A stretch of DNA of 8,330 bases from JAENZQ01 sp964553505 (GCA_964553505.1 CAZKKX010000109.1:1-8330); one strand, 5' to 3'; shown: positions 1 through 5,658, counted from the stretch's first letter. The notes: generated by a model not told the origin, from the sequence alone. Program-made: numbers and translations.

Positions 1-19
1 CGGTGGTCGCCGTATCATT
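1..19 (-). other. Illumina P5 adapter remnant (assembly contamination)
   Basis: Read on the minus strand, these bases are AATGATACGGCGACCACCG, identical to the first 19 bases of the standard Illumina P5 flow-cell oligonucleotide as I know it. The stretch is GC-rich while the bases beside it are almost all A and T, and it sits exactly at the window edge, as expected for untrimmed adapter at a contig end. The true junction may lie a few bases to the left, because the AAT at the adapter start could also be genomic. These bases should not be interpreted as biology. Confidence 0.93.
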
Positions 20-61
20 TTTTATTATTTCCTCTGTTATTAAACTATAATTCTTCCCCAT
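1..61 (-). CDS. 5' end of a truncated leftward gene, possibly a GlcD-type FAD-binding oxidase
   Basis: A leftward reading frame opens with ATG at 61-59 and encodes MGKNYSLITEEIIKN before running into the adapter at base 19. It has a good ribosome binding site, AAAAAGGTG, ending 8 bases before the ATG, and a candidate promoter further upstream. Only about 14 codons are certainly genomic; the following residues (D-T-A-T-T) are encoded by adapter. The pattern of a short basic start followed by ITEEIIKN resembles the N-terminus of glycolate oxidase subunit GlcD/D-lactate dehydrogenase-like FAD-linked oxidases, which often begin with a variant of 'Y-x-x-I/V-T-x-E-I-I'. That assignment is a weak inference from very few residues. 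The gene is cut off by the contig end rather than biologically truncated, and is divergent from the nitronate monooxygenase homologue. Confidence 0.5.
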   Translation of the reverse strand, partial: MGKNYSLITEEIIKNDTATT

Positions 62-85
62 ATTATAAGCACCTTTTTAATGTTA

Positions 86-114
86 ATTATACTTTATTTT
101 CCTTAAAATATACA
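86..114 (-). promoter_or_regulatory. candidate promoter of the truncated leftward gene
   Basis: On the minus strand a perfect -10 hexamer TATAAT (91-86) is preceded by a 17-base spacer and a weak -35, TGTATA (114-109, three of six consensus bases). Transcription would start near base 79, giving a leader of roughly 18 bases that contains the AAAAAGGTG ribosome binding site of the gene at 61. The position fits well, but TATAAT is easy to find by chance in such AT-rich DNA. Confidence 0.4.
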
Positions 115-183
115 GATATTAAAATTAAAAACTAACCATGCATTAAAGATATATGTTTCATCTATTATTAGTGCAAGTATTTT

Positions 184-217
184 ATCCATATTCCATAATC
201 CATATTCCATAATCCAT
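184..217. repeat. 14-bp tandem repeat, about 2.4 copies
   Basis: The unit ATCCATATTCCATA occurs perfectly at 184-197 and 198-211, followed by the first six bases of a third copy at 212-217. It lies between the divergent promoters of the truncated leftward gene and the nitronate monooxygenase homologue, about 25 bases upstream of the latter's -35 box. It could be replication slippage or an array of regulator sites; nothing in the sequence decides between these. Confidence 0.75.
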
Positions 218-242
218 CTTTATTACCTGGTCATAACTTTCA

Positions 243-271
243 TTGACACCATATTCAATATGTCTTATACT
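243..271 (+). promoter_or_regulatory. sigma-A-type promoter of the nitronate monooxygenase gene
   Basis: A perfect -35 box TTGACA (243-248) is followed by a 17-base spacer and the -10 box TATACT (266-271, five of six consensus bases). Transcription is expected to begin near 277-279, giving a leader of only about 22 bases that holds the AAAGGAG ribosome binding site at 287-293. This is the closest match to the sigma-A consensus in the window and suggests strong basal expression unless an operator overlaps it. Confidence 0.8.
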
Positions 272-300
272 TAGATTATTCTAATAAAAGGAGAATTGCT

Positions 301-1389
301 ATGAAACTTCCAAGTATTATTATTGGTGATATAAAGACTCGGATTCCTATCGTTCAGGGCGCCATGGGCATTGGAGTATCCATGCATCGCCTTGCAGCTG
401 CAGTTGCAAATGAAGGTGGAATAGGTGTTATATCAGGCGCCCAAACAGGTTTTCAGGAACCTGATTTCAGAAAAAATAATAATTCCGCCAACATTAATGG
501 TTTAAGAAAAGAAATACGCAAAACTCGTGCATTGAGCCCGGATGGAATCATAGGCGTTAATTTTTTAGCTGCCGCTGTTAATAATTATGTTGAATTGGTC
601 ACTGCTGCAGTTAAAGAAAAAGTAGACATTATTATTTCCGGTGCAGGTTTGCCAAAAAATTTACCTGACTTAGTGAAGAATTCTTCAACGAAAATTGCCC
701 CTATTGTTTCTTCCGGAAAAGCAGCTTCAACCATATCTAAAATATGGGATCGTCATTATAATTACTTACCTGATGCTATTATCGTAGAAGGTCCTGAAGC
801 AGGAGGACATCTCGGTTTCAATATGAATCAATTGTTAGAAGACAATACGCCGACACTTATGGAAATCCTGAAAGATGTTATCGATGCTGTTAAGCCATTT
901 GAGTTAAAATATAATAAAAAAATTCCGATTATTGCAGCCGGCGGCATTTTTACCGGAAAGGATATCGCTGAATTCCTGAATAAAGGTGCGGCAGGAGTGC
1001 AAATGGCAACTCGGTTTGTTGTTACACAGGAATGCGACGCTGACGAGAACTATAAACAGGCATATATCAACGCAAAAAAGGAAGATTTAAGAATTATCAA
1101 AAGTCCCGTAGGTCTTCCCGGAAGAGCCATTTACAATAACTTCATAAAAAAAGCCGACGAAGGGCTTCATACCATTAAATCCTGCTATAAATGCTTAAAA
1201 ACATGTGATCCGGCTACTTCACCTTACTGCATTACAGATGCACTTATTGATTCTGTAAAAGGAGATACAAAAGAAGGGCTTGTTTTTGCAGGTTCCAATG
1301 TTCATCGCATAAGCAAAATGACAACCGTAAAAGAACTCATAAACGAACTTGTTACAGAAGCAGAAAAATACTATAATAAAGATAAATAA
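301..1389 (+). CDS. nitronate monooxygenase family protein (2-nitropropane dioxygenase-like / FabK-like flavoprotein)
   Basis: This 362-residue protein belongs to the FMN-dependent TIM-barrel family that includes nitronate monooxygenase (oxidises alkyl nitronates) and the enoyl-ACP reductase FabK. Family signatures are visible: the N-terminal IPIVQGAMG (residues 15-23) and GGIGVIS (39-45), the EGPEAGGHLG motif (163-172) whose His170 corresponds to the active-site histidine region, AAGGI (212-216) for phosphate binding, and QMATRF (234-239) followed by SPVGLPGRA (268-276). It lacks a signal peptide and should be cytoplasmic. It is about 40 residues longer than typical FabK and carries a C-terminal cysteine cluster (Cys295, 298, 302, 310). 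The start is fixed by AAAGGAG seven bases upstream. It stands alone between a divergent gene and a convergent one, so no operon partner hints at the substrate. Family membership is secure; whether it acts on nitronates, on enoyl-ACP or on something else is open. Confidence 0.9.
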   Translation: MKLPSIIIGDIKTRIPIVQGAMGIGVSMHRLAAAVANEGGIGVISGAQTGFQEPDFRKNNNSANINGLRKEIRKTRALSPDGIIGVNFLAAAVNNYVELVTAAVKEKVDIIISGAGLPKNLPDLVKNSSTKIAPIVSSGKAASTISKIWDRHYNYLPDAIIVEGPEAGGHLGFNMNQLLEDNTPTLMEILKDVIDAVKPFELKYNKKIPIIAAGGIFTGKDIAEFLNKGAAGVQMATRFVVTQECDADENYKQAYINAKKEDLRIIKSPVGLPGRAIYNNFIKKADEGLHTIKSCYKCLKTCDPATSPYCITDALIDSVKGDTKEGLVFAGSNVHRISKMTTVKELINELVTEAEKYYNKDK

Positions 1390-1509
1390 GTTTCGATCCG
1401 CCGTCTAAATTTAGTAAGTAGGTTATATAGATGGCTTATATTGCCAAATTTTATCCAAATAGATAACGGAAAAGAATATTTATACAATAGTATTCAATTG
1501 TCTGCAATC

Positions 1510-1536
1510 AGAGAATTTGCTTTTTGCAAATTCTCT
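1510..1536 (+). terminator. hairpin terminator between convergent genes
   Basis: AGAGAATTTGC (1510-1520) and GCAAATTCTCT (1526-1536) form a perfect 11-bp stem with a TTTTT loop. The hairpin sits 120 bases after the nitronate monooxygenase stop codon and 11 bases beyond the FapA-like stop codon, so it can serve both convergent genes. On the plus strand it is followed by the pyrimidine-rich CTTCTATTAG, and no clean T run is present on either strand, so efficiency is uncertain. The remaining bases of the 1390-1547 gap show nothing else. Confidence 0.65.
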
Positions 1537-1547
1537 CTTCTATTAGT

Positions 1548-3137
1548 TTAATCCGGTGAACTTATTATAATAACATCTTCTTTTTTTGTAAGAATACAGT
1601 CAATAAATACATTATTAATACTCATCTTTGCAATACCAATAGAAACTCTTACACCTGGATATATTTTATCTGTACAAACAATTTTTCCTTTTGCCTTTAG
1701 TGCCAAAATCTCGGTTATCTCCTCGTGTTGCAAATTCGATTCTTTCATCTCTTCTTGCTTAACTTGTTTTGTATGTACAGCATTTTCTAATATTCCTCTT
1801 TTTTCTTCCGTAAGCTTCCCAACTGATTCCAATTGCTTCAAAAAACCAACAATTTTCTCAAGATCATTGATTTCTTTTTTTATCTGTGGAATTTTTTCAT
1901 TCAGATGGTTCAATTTTTCATATAGTTCAGGCTCTTTTCCAATTTCAACTTCAGTATGTGTGTATGCATCCGATCCAATAGTTTTAGCAAAAATGTTTTT
2001 ACCGGCAATATAGCTCCCTCCAACCAGCATACCGCGTTTACCAATCATCTCCAGATTTTCACCACATCTTATCTGACAATTTAACATGGATTCAGATCGA
2101 ATGAATCCTTTGGCAACTGCAATGGCATTCTCCATGTATTTACAGTTAATATTTTCTTTGCTTTCTAAGATACCCTTTCCCATTCCATTCATACCCTTCA
2201 TGATGGAAATACTTCCTTCTGCCTTTATATGTGCGGCTTCTACTAATCCCTCCACCCTTACATTGCCTCCTGCATTGATAGTATAGCCGGACTGTACATT
2301 GCCAAAAACCGTTACATTGCCTACAAATTCAATATCGCCGGTTTCGCTCCCAACATTACTTCTCACTTCGAAGGTATCTAGGATATTGATTTTGTTACCA
2401 ATAAAATCTACTTGCCCGTCAGCATCTGCAACAACTTCCAAACCGTCATCAGAAGCAATAGTATTCTTGCCAACCGGGAGCACTTTATCTTTTCCCTTTT
2501 TAGGCTTCAATATCTTACCTGTAACCGCTTTCCCTTCTTTTCCCTTTACAACAGGAACCTTCGTACATAATATCTTTCCTGCTTCTATATTTTCCACGAT
2601 TCCCATTTCATGAAAATTTACTGTTCCTTTTTCATTTACTTTAGGCTTTATATCTTTGGTGACCGGAAAATGAAATTTCAGGACAGCATCTTTATCATCT
2701 TCAGGAGATGTCCCTTTAGCAATGATCAACTCTTTATTATATACCGGATTATTCTCCAATTCTCTAACCAAGTTCATGTCAATTCCATATATTACCTTTT
2801 TCTCCATCAAAGCTTTCATTATCACATCATTTGTTGGGGCCTTTCCTCCATTAACAGGAGGCTCCATATAAAGAAATGCTTGCAAAAAATCCTTCGACAA
2901 ATAAACCTTAATGACCGCATCAACCGGTTCTTCCTCTTTTTCTTCAGAATCATTTTCTTCTGTTTCAGATTTTTCCTCAGAATCATTTTCTTCTGTTTCA
3001 GATTTTTCAACTTCTTCTACATCCATATCGGAATCAGGTTTTGTATCTTCACTCTCCTTTATATCTTTTTCAGGTTCTTGATCTTCAACTATTTTCGAAT
3101 CAATTTCATTAGTTAAGATTTTCTTTACAGTATCCAT
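1548..3137 (-). CDS. FapA family (DUF342) polymer-forming beta-helix protein
   Basis: The protein belongs to the FapA/DUF342 family; the named member, FapA of Vibrio vulnificus, is linked to flagellar assembly and glucose signalling, while the role of clostridial homologues is unknown. With the start at 3137 it has 529 residues. An upstream in-frame ATG at 3194 would add 19 residues but lacks a ribosome binding site, whereas GGAGAAGAGGTG lies just before 3137. Residues 12-70 are very acidic and contain a duplicated 11-residue unit; residues about 72-235 are the N-terminal FapA domain; about 236-400 are glycine- and valine-rich repeats (for example GNVTVFGNV, GGNVRVEG, AEGSISI) that suggest a right-handed beta-helix; about 403-475 look like a coiled coil; and 480-529 form the conserved C-terminal segment with KIYPGVRVSIG. 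No signal peptide or membrane segment is seen, so a cytoplasmic location is likely. It is bounded upstream by the helicase terminator and has its own candidate promoter. Confidence 0.9.
   Translation of the reverse strand: MDTVKKILTNEIDSKIVEDQEPEKDIKESEDTKPDSDMDVEEVEKSETEENDSEEKSETEENDSEEKEEEPVDAVIKVYLSKDFLQAFLYMEPPVNGGKAPTNDVIMKALMEKKVIYGIDMNLVRELENNPVYNKELIIAKGTSPEDDKDAVLKFHFPVTKDIKPKVNEKGTVNFHEMGIVENIEAGKILCTKVPVVKGKEGKAVTGKILKPKKGKDKVLPVGKNTIASDDGLEVVADADGQVDFIGNKINILDTFEVRSNVGSETGDIEFVGNVTVFGNVQSGYTINAGGNVRVEGLVEAAHIKAEGSISIMKGMNGMGKGILESKENINCKYMENAIAVAKGFIRSESMLNCQIRCGENLEMIGKRGMLVGGSYIAGKNIFAKTIGSDAYTHTEVEIGKEPELYEKLNHLNEKIPQIKKEINDLEKIVGFLKQLESVGKLTEEKRGILENAVHTKQVKQEEMKESNLQHEEITEILALKAKGKIVCTDKIYPGVRVSIGIAKMSINNVFIDCILTKKEDVIIISSPD
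2944..3009. repeat. 33-bp in-frame tandem duplication in the FapA-like gene
   Basis: Bases 2944-2976 and 2977-3009 are direct copies that differ only at the last base. Each encodes the 11-residue acidic unit EKSETEENDSE (protein residues about 44-54 and 55-65). The length is a multiple of three and the copies are nearly identical, which points to a recent duplication by slippage that preserved the frame. Copy number probably varies between strains. Confidence 0.9.
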
Positions 3138-3217
3138 CAAAACACCTCTTCTCCTTAATAAATAATGTCGGAATAATACCTTTAAATTTAACATAAAGAC
3201 TATTTTTTGTTAATTTT

Positions 3218-3226
3218 ATCATATCA
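3218..3226 (-). promoter_or_regulatory. candidate extended -10 promoter of the FapA-like gene
   Basis: On the minus strand TGATATGAT (3226-3218) matches an extended -10 element (TGn followed by TATGAT, five of six bases). No good -35 box is present at the usual distance, where the helicase terminator T run lies, but extended -10 promoters tolerate this. Initiation would be near 3211 with a leader of roughly 75 bases. It lies between the helicase terminator and the FapA-like start, where a promoter would be needed. Confidence 0.4.
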
Positions 3227-3242
3227 CATTTTATTAATAAAT

Positions 3243-3270
3243 AAAAAACTTTGTCGATATCTTGACAAAG
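3243..3270 (-). terminator. rho-independent terminator of the DEAD-box helicase
   Basis: Read leftward, CTTTGTC (3270-3264) pairs with GACAAAG (3255-3249) in a 7-bp stem with an 8-base loop, followed directly by TTTTTTATTTATT. The stem starts 14 bases after the helicase stop codon. The stem is short and not GC-rich, but the six-T run in the right place makes this a convincing intrinsic terminator, separating the helicase from the FapA-like gene. Confidence 0.75.
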
Positions 3271-3283
3271 CTTTTAAATCTTA

Positions 3284-4855
3284 TTATTGTTTTTTCTCCG
3301 AAATCTCAATTTTTACTTTCCTACCGCATATTTTTTTACCTGTACAATTTTTAATTATGCTGTCTGAAACCCCGCCATGAACATCTACAAAAGTAAATTT
3401 GTTATAAATATCTATATCCCCGACACTTTCTTTGTCCACATGGGCTTTCTTGTTAAAAAACTGAAGTAATTGTTTAGGGGTAAGATGATCCATTCTCCCG
3501 GCTGTCATAAATAATCTTACATAATCTGAAGATGTTTTATCTATCTCTTTATAATCATAGCTTACTTCACTATTATATACCATATGCATCAAAGCAGCTG
3601 CAACATCCACCAGATTATACTCATCATCAAGGTCGGCTGCCAAAGGTACAAACTTTTTATACGCCTCTTTATCGAGAGTCTCCTTTACTCGATTCAGCAT
3701 ACTCCGAAACCTTGCTGTAAAAATATCATCTATGGATGGAATTTCTTTTCGTTTGATTTTGCCTTTTGTATTTTTTTCAATTTGTTTTAATGCAATATAT
3801 TCTCTTGGAGTCACTAAAGTATAAGCAATTCCGGTTTTATTGGCTCTCCCTGTTCTGCCAATTCTGTGTACATACGATTCCAAGTCCTGCGGAAGATCAT
3901 AATTAATAACATGTGAAACATCCTCAACATCTATTCCTCTTGCAGCAACATCTGTCGCAACCAGAAACTCAACATTTCCTTCTCTGAATTTTCTAAGAGT
4001 ATTGATTCTCTGGTTCTGATTCATATCACCGTGCATCCCTTCAACGTTATATCCTCTTGATTGCATACGTTCCACTAAATCATCCACACCTTTTTTAGTT
4101 TTGCAAAAAATTATTACACTTGACGGATCATCCACATCCAAAACTCTGCATAATGTCTCAAACCTGTCCCTATGCTTAACTTCATAATAATACTGAGAAA
4201 CTGTTGATACAGTCATAGTACTTTTAGCAATAGTTACATGTTTTGCGTCAGGCTTCATATATTTTTTTGCTAATTTCTTAATTCCGGCAGGCATAGTGGC
4301 TGAAAAAAGCATGGTCTGTCTTTCTTTATTACAACTACTGATTATTTCTTCAATATCATCGATAAAACCCATATTCAGCATTTCATCTGCCTCATCCAGA
4401 ACAAGAAAGTGTATCTGCCCCAGGTCGATCAGTTTTCTTCTTATTAGATCCAATACTCTACCTGGTGTACCAACTACAATATCCACATTCTTTTTCAAAG
4501 CAAATATCTGTCTTTCTATTGGCTGCCCGCCATAAACAGGTATAATCTTTGAGTTAGAATATTTCCCTATTCGGTTTAATTCATCATTTACCTGTATGGC
4601 TAATTCCCGAGTAGGAGTCAATATAATACTGTCAATTATTCGTCCCTTCCCCTTAGTAAGATCATTCAGAATGGGCGCACCAAAGGCAAGAGTTTTTCCC
4701 GTACCTGTTTGTGCCTGCCCAATTGCATCATATCCTTCTAAAAGAAAAGGTATAATCTCTGACTGGATATGAGAAGGTTCTTCAAACCCCATATTATCTA
4801 TCGCCCTTAAAATATTATCTTTTAACCCTAAATCACTAAATTTTGTGTCTTTCAT
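3284..4855 (-). CDS. DEAD-box ATP-dependent RNA helicase with DbpA-type RNA-binding domain
   Basis: This 523-residue protein is a DEAD-box RNA helicase that uses ATP to unwind short RNA duplexes, typically in ribosome assembly, mRNA decay or cold adaptation. All core motifs are intact: the Q motif (FSDLGL with Gln31), motif I AQTGTGKT (48-55), Ia PTRELA (81-86), Ib TPGR (130-133), II DEAD (154-157), III SAT (185-187), IV IIFCKTK (248-254), V ATDVAARGIDV (300-310) and VI HRIGRTGR (330-337). After a helical linker, residues about 445-520 match the DbpA-type RRM-like domain (VRLFMTAGRMDHLTP, then VGDIDIY and GRKVKIEIS). In DbpA and YxiN that domain binds 23S rRNA hairpin 92; whether this protein shares that specificity is inference, since CsdA and other DEAD-box proteins carry the same fold. 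The start is supported by GAAGGAAGG about eight bases upstream. It follows a zinc-ribbon gene across a hairpin and is closed by its own terminator. Confidence 0.96.
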   Translation of the reverse strand: MKDTKFSDLGLKDNILRAIDNMGFEEPSHIQSEIIPFLLEGYDAIGQAQTGTGKTLAFGAPILNDLTKGKGRIIDSIILTPTRELAIQVNDELNRIGKYSNSKIIPVYGGQPIERQIFALKKNVDIVVGTPGRVLDLIRRKLIDLGQIHFLVLDEADEMLNMGFIDDIEEIISSCNKERQTMLFSATMPAGIKKLAKKYMKPDAKHVTIAKSTMTVSTVSQYYYEVKHRDRFETLCRVLDVDDPSSVIIFCKTKKGVDDLVERMQSRGYNVEGMHGDMNQNQRINTLRKFREGNVEFLVATDVAARGIDVEDVSHVINYDLPQDLESYVHRIGRTGRANKTGIAYTLVTPREYIALKQIEKNTKGKIKRKEIPSIDDIFTARFRSMLNRVKETLDKEAYKKFVPLAADLDDEYNLVDVAAALMHMVYNSEVSYDYKEIDKTSSDYVRLFMTAGRMDHLTPKQLLQFFNKKAHVDKESVGDIDIYNKFTFVDVHGGVSDSIIKNCTGKKICGRKVKIEISEKKQ

Positions 4856-4903
4856 TAAATACCTTCCTTCATTTTCTTTATTAATATAATTATCTCCTAA
4901 AAC

Positions 4904-4936
4904 AAAAACCCTATAAGAACAAATTCAAATAGGGTT
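4904..4936 (-). terminator. terminator or attenuator between zinc-ribbon gene and helicase
   Basis: Read leftward, AACCCTAT (4936-4929) pairs with ATAGGGTT (4914-4907) in a perfect 8-bp stem with a 14-base loop, followed by a T-rich tract (TTTTTGTTTT from 4908). It begins 15 bases after the zinc-ribbon stop codon and ends about 50 bases before the helicase start. It has the form of an intrinsic terminator. Because I find no good promoter between it and the helicase ATG, it may instead act as a partial terminator or attenuator within a two-gene transcript. Confidence 0.75.
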
Positions 4937-4951
4937 GCATTTTGCACTCGA

Positions 4952-5122
4952 CTATCTTCTTTTATTTCTATCACTGTTTCGTGCTTGTTTTTTTGCTATC
5001 CGACAATCCTTGCATCTTTGAGGTTCATTTTCAAAACCTTTCTCTTTATAAAAAGCTTGTTCCCCCTCGGTAAAAATAAATTCCTTTCCACAATCTTTGC
5101 ATACCAAAGTCTTGTCTGTCAT
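4952..5122 (-). CDS. small zinc-ribbon (zf-trcl type) protein, 56 residues
   Basis: The frame begins MTDKTLVCKDCGKEF and ends in a basic tail (SDRNKRR). Two CxxC pairs, Cys8/Cys11 and Cys37/Cys40, flank a segment with FTEGEQAFYKEKGF and ENEPQRC, the hallmark of the zf-trcl 'probable zinc-ribbon domain' family of small Firmicute proteins. The four cysteines should bind one zinc ion in a treble-clef-like fold, and the lysine/arginine-rich C-terminus could contact RNA or DNA; the actual role of the family is not known to me. The length is typical for stand-alone members. The start is the only ATG in frame after an upstream in-frame TAA; AAGGAG lies 12 bases before it, slightly far. A three-codon frame ATG-TTA-AGA-TGA starts nearer to that site and its stop overlaps the true start as ATGA. 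A good promoter lies about 60 bases upstream, and the helicase is next downstream. Confidence 0.9.
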   Translation of the reverse strand: MTDKTLVCKDCGKEFIFTEGEQAFYKEKGFENEPQRCKDCRIAKKQARNSDRNKRR

Positions 5123-5181
5123 CTTAACATCTTTCTCCTTTTAACAAAATATACGCCTGCCCCGGATGAACAAATCGATTA

Positions 5182-5210
5182 AGTATACCATCTATATCAT
5201 GATAATACAA
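5182..5210 (-). promoter_or_regulatory. promoter of the zinc-ribbon gene
   Basis: On the minus strand TTGTAT (5210-5205) and TATACT (5187-5182, five of six consensus bases) are separated by exactly 17 bases, and TG at 5190-5189 with one intervening base makes the -10 an extended element (TGGTATACT). Initiation is expected near 5175, giving a leader of about 53 bases that includes an unusually GC-rich patch (CCGGGGCAGGCG) for this DNA. Confidence 0.65.
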
Positions 5211-5224
5211 TAGTGTTTATTTGC

Positions 5225-5251
5225 GTTTTTCATTCCTCTTAAATGAAAAAC
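5225..5251 (-). terminator. hairpin just after the 88-residue frame, possible terminator
   Basis: GTTTTTCATT (5225-5234) and AATGAAAAAC (5242-5251) form a perfect 10-bp inverted repeat with a 7-base loop, starting five bases after the stop codon of the small hypothetical frame. On the minus strand it is followed by GCAAATAAAC, not a T run, so it is not a textbook terminator. Its tight placement after a stop codon still makes a transcript-end or mRNA-stabilising role the simplest reading. Confidence 0.4.
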
Positions 5252-5256
5252 TAAAT

Positions 5257-5523
5257 TTATTCTGTCCGAAAGTCTATCCAAGTACCATCTTGGAACTTTA
5301 TTCTGTCATCTATTATATATTTATTAGTTTGTCTTAAAACACTCTCCATATTATCAAATCTTTTTCTATTCATATAAAGAAGCGGGTTTCGATAATATCC
5401 TTCCTGCATTCTTTTGAATTCCTCCATTTGACTTCCGGCTTCTGTTACTTTCACTATTTTATCAATTGTTGCATTATTGCTTTCTTCAATAGCTTCAATT
5501 TTTGCATTATGAATTTTCTTCAC
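5257..5523 (-). CDS. hypothetical protein, 88 residues, probably the 3' part of a split gene
   Basis: I do not recognise this protein. It is hydrophilic and charged, without a signal peptide, membrane segment or cysteine, and is probably helical in its first 40 residues (IHNAKIEAIEESNNATIDK), followed by an aromatic patch (YYRNPLLYMNRKRFD, residues 43-57) and a C-terminus with DGTWIDFRTE. The longest reading starts at a GTG (5523) that has no ribosome binding site; the frame stays open upstream to a TGA without a usable start, and the internal ATG at 5427 (residue 33) has GGAAG five bases before it. A separate 36-codon frame with a plausible start ends one base before this GTG, so a single-base frameshift could join the two into about 125 residues. 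The stop is followed closely by a hairpin, as for a genuine gene end. It may be a real small gene, a frameshifted gene or a degrading remnant. Confidence 0.5.
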   Translation of the reverse strand: MKKIHNAKIEAIEESNNATIDKIVKVTEAGSQMEEFKRMQEGYYRNPLLYMNRKRFDNMESVLRQTNKYIIDDRIKFQDGTWIDFRTE

Positions 5524-5524
5524 T

Positions 5525-5635
5525 TTATATGTTTGCGTATCGATTATTCTGGTATTTTTGTATCATTATTAAACGGCTGCCTAAATTATTAAAAATAATG
5601 TTACGTGGGATAAGAGTATTTGATGAACCAAACAT
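5525..5635 (-). pseudogene. 36-codon frame, possible frameshifted 5' part of the adjoining hypothetical gene
   Basis: The frame begins with ATG at 5635, encodes MFGSSNTLIPRNIIFNN and ends ...YQNNRYANI at a TAA (5527-5525) one base before the GTG of the 88-residue frame. A purine-rich GGGGTGAGAGAG lies 7 bases upstream and could be its ribosome binding site; an in-frame TGA directly upstream fixes this ATG as the first. Removing one base at the junction (for example base 5527) would read through as ...ANI-K-V-K-K-I-H-N..., giving a single 125-residue product. I recognise no family in this segment. It could also be a short unrelated frame found by chance, which is common in AT-rich DNA. Confidence 0.35.
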
Positions 5636-5658
5636 TTTTCAACTCTCTCACCCCACGT
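5603..5658 (-). terminator. long imperfect hairpin downstream of the peptidase gene
   Basis: ACGTGGG (5603-5609) pairs with CCCACGT (5652-5658), and inside it AGAGT (5613-5617) pairs with ACTCT (5642-5646). Read leftward, the structure begins 39 bases after the M28 peptidase stop codon and is followed by AACATTATTTTTAATAA, which contains a short T run and a second small AT hairpin (5585-5599). It could therefore terminate the peptidase transcript. It also covers the GGGGTGAGAG ribosome binding site and start codon of the 36-codon frame, so it could alternatively hide that start. Confidence 0.45.

Noticed and set aside
16..40. Apparent leftward start ATG at 18 with AGAGGAAA upstream
   Set aside because: The ATG is part of the P5 adapter, and the purine run is inside the coding frame that starts at 61.
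2944..3009. Possible CRISPR array
   Set aside because: There are only two adjoining copies without spacers and they are in-frame coding sequence.
2822..3010. Leftward 62-codon frame inside the FapA-like gene
   Set aside because: It is a shifted reading of the acidic tandem repeat and gives a lysine-rich repetitive peptide; it has no independent support.
2086..3116. Rightward frames of 66, 104 and 168 codons opposite the FapA-like gene
   Set aside because: They mirror the leftward gene, have low-complexity translations (Phe/Arg/Ile runs opposite the acidic repeat), and lack ribosome binding sites.
4985..5182. Rightward 65-codon frame opposite the zinc-ribbon gene
   Set aside because: The leftward frame there has two CxxC pairs and a recognisable family pattern, so this is its shadow.
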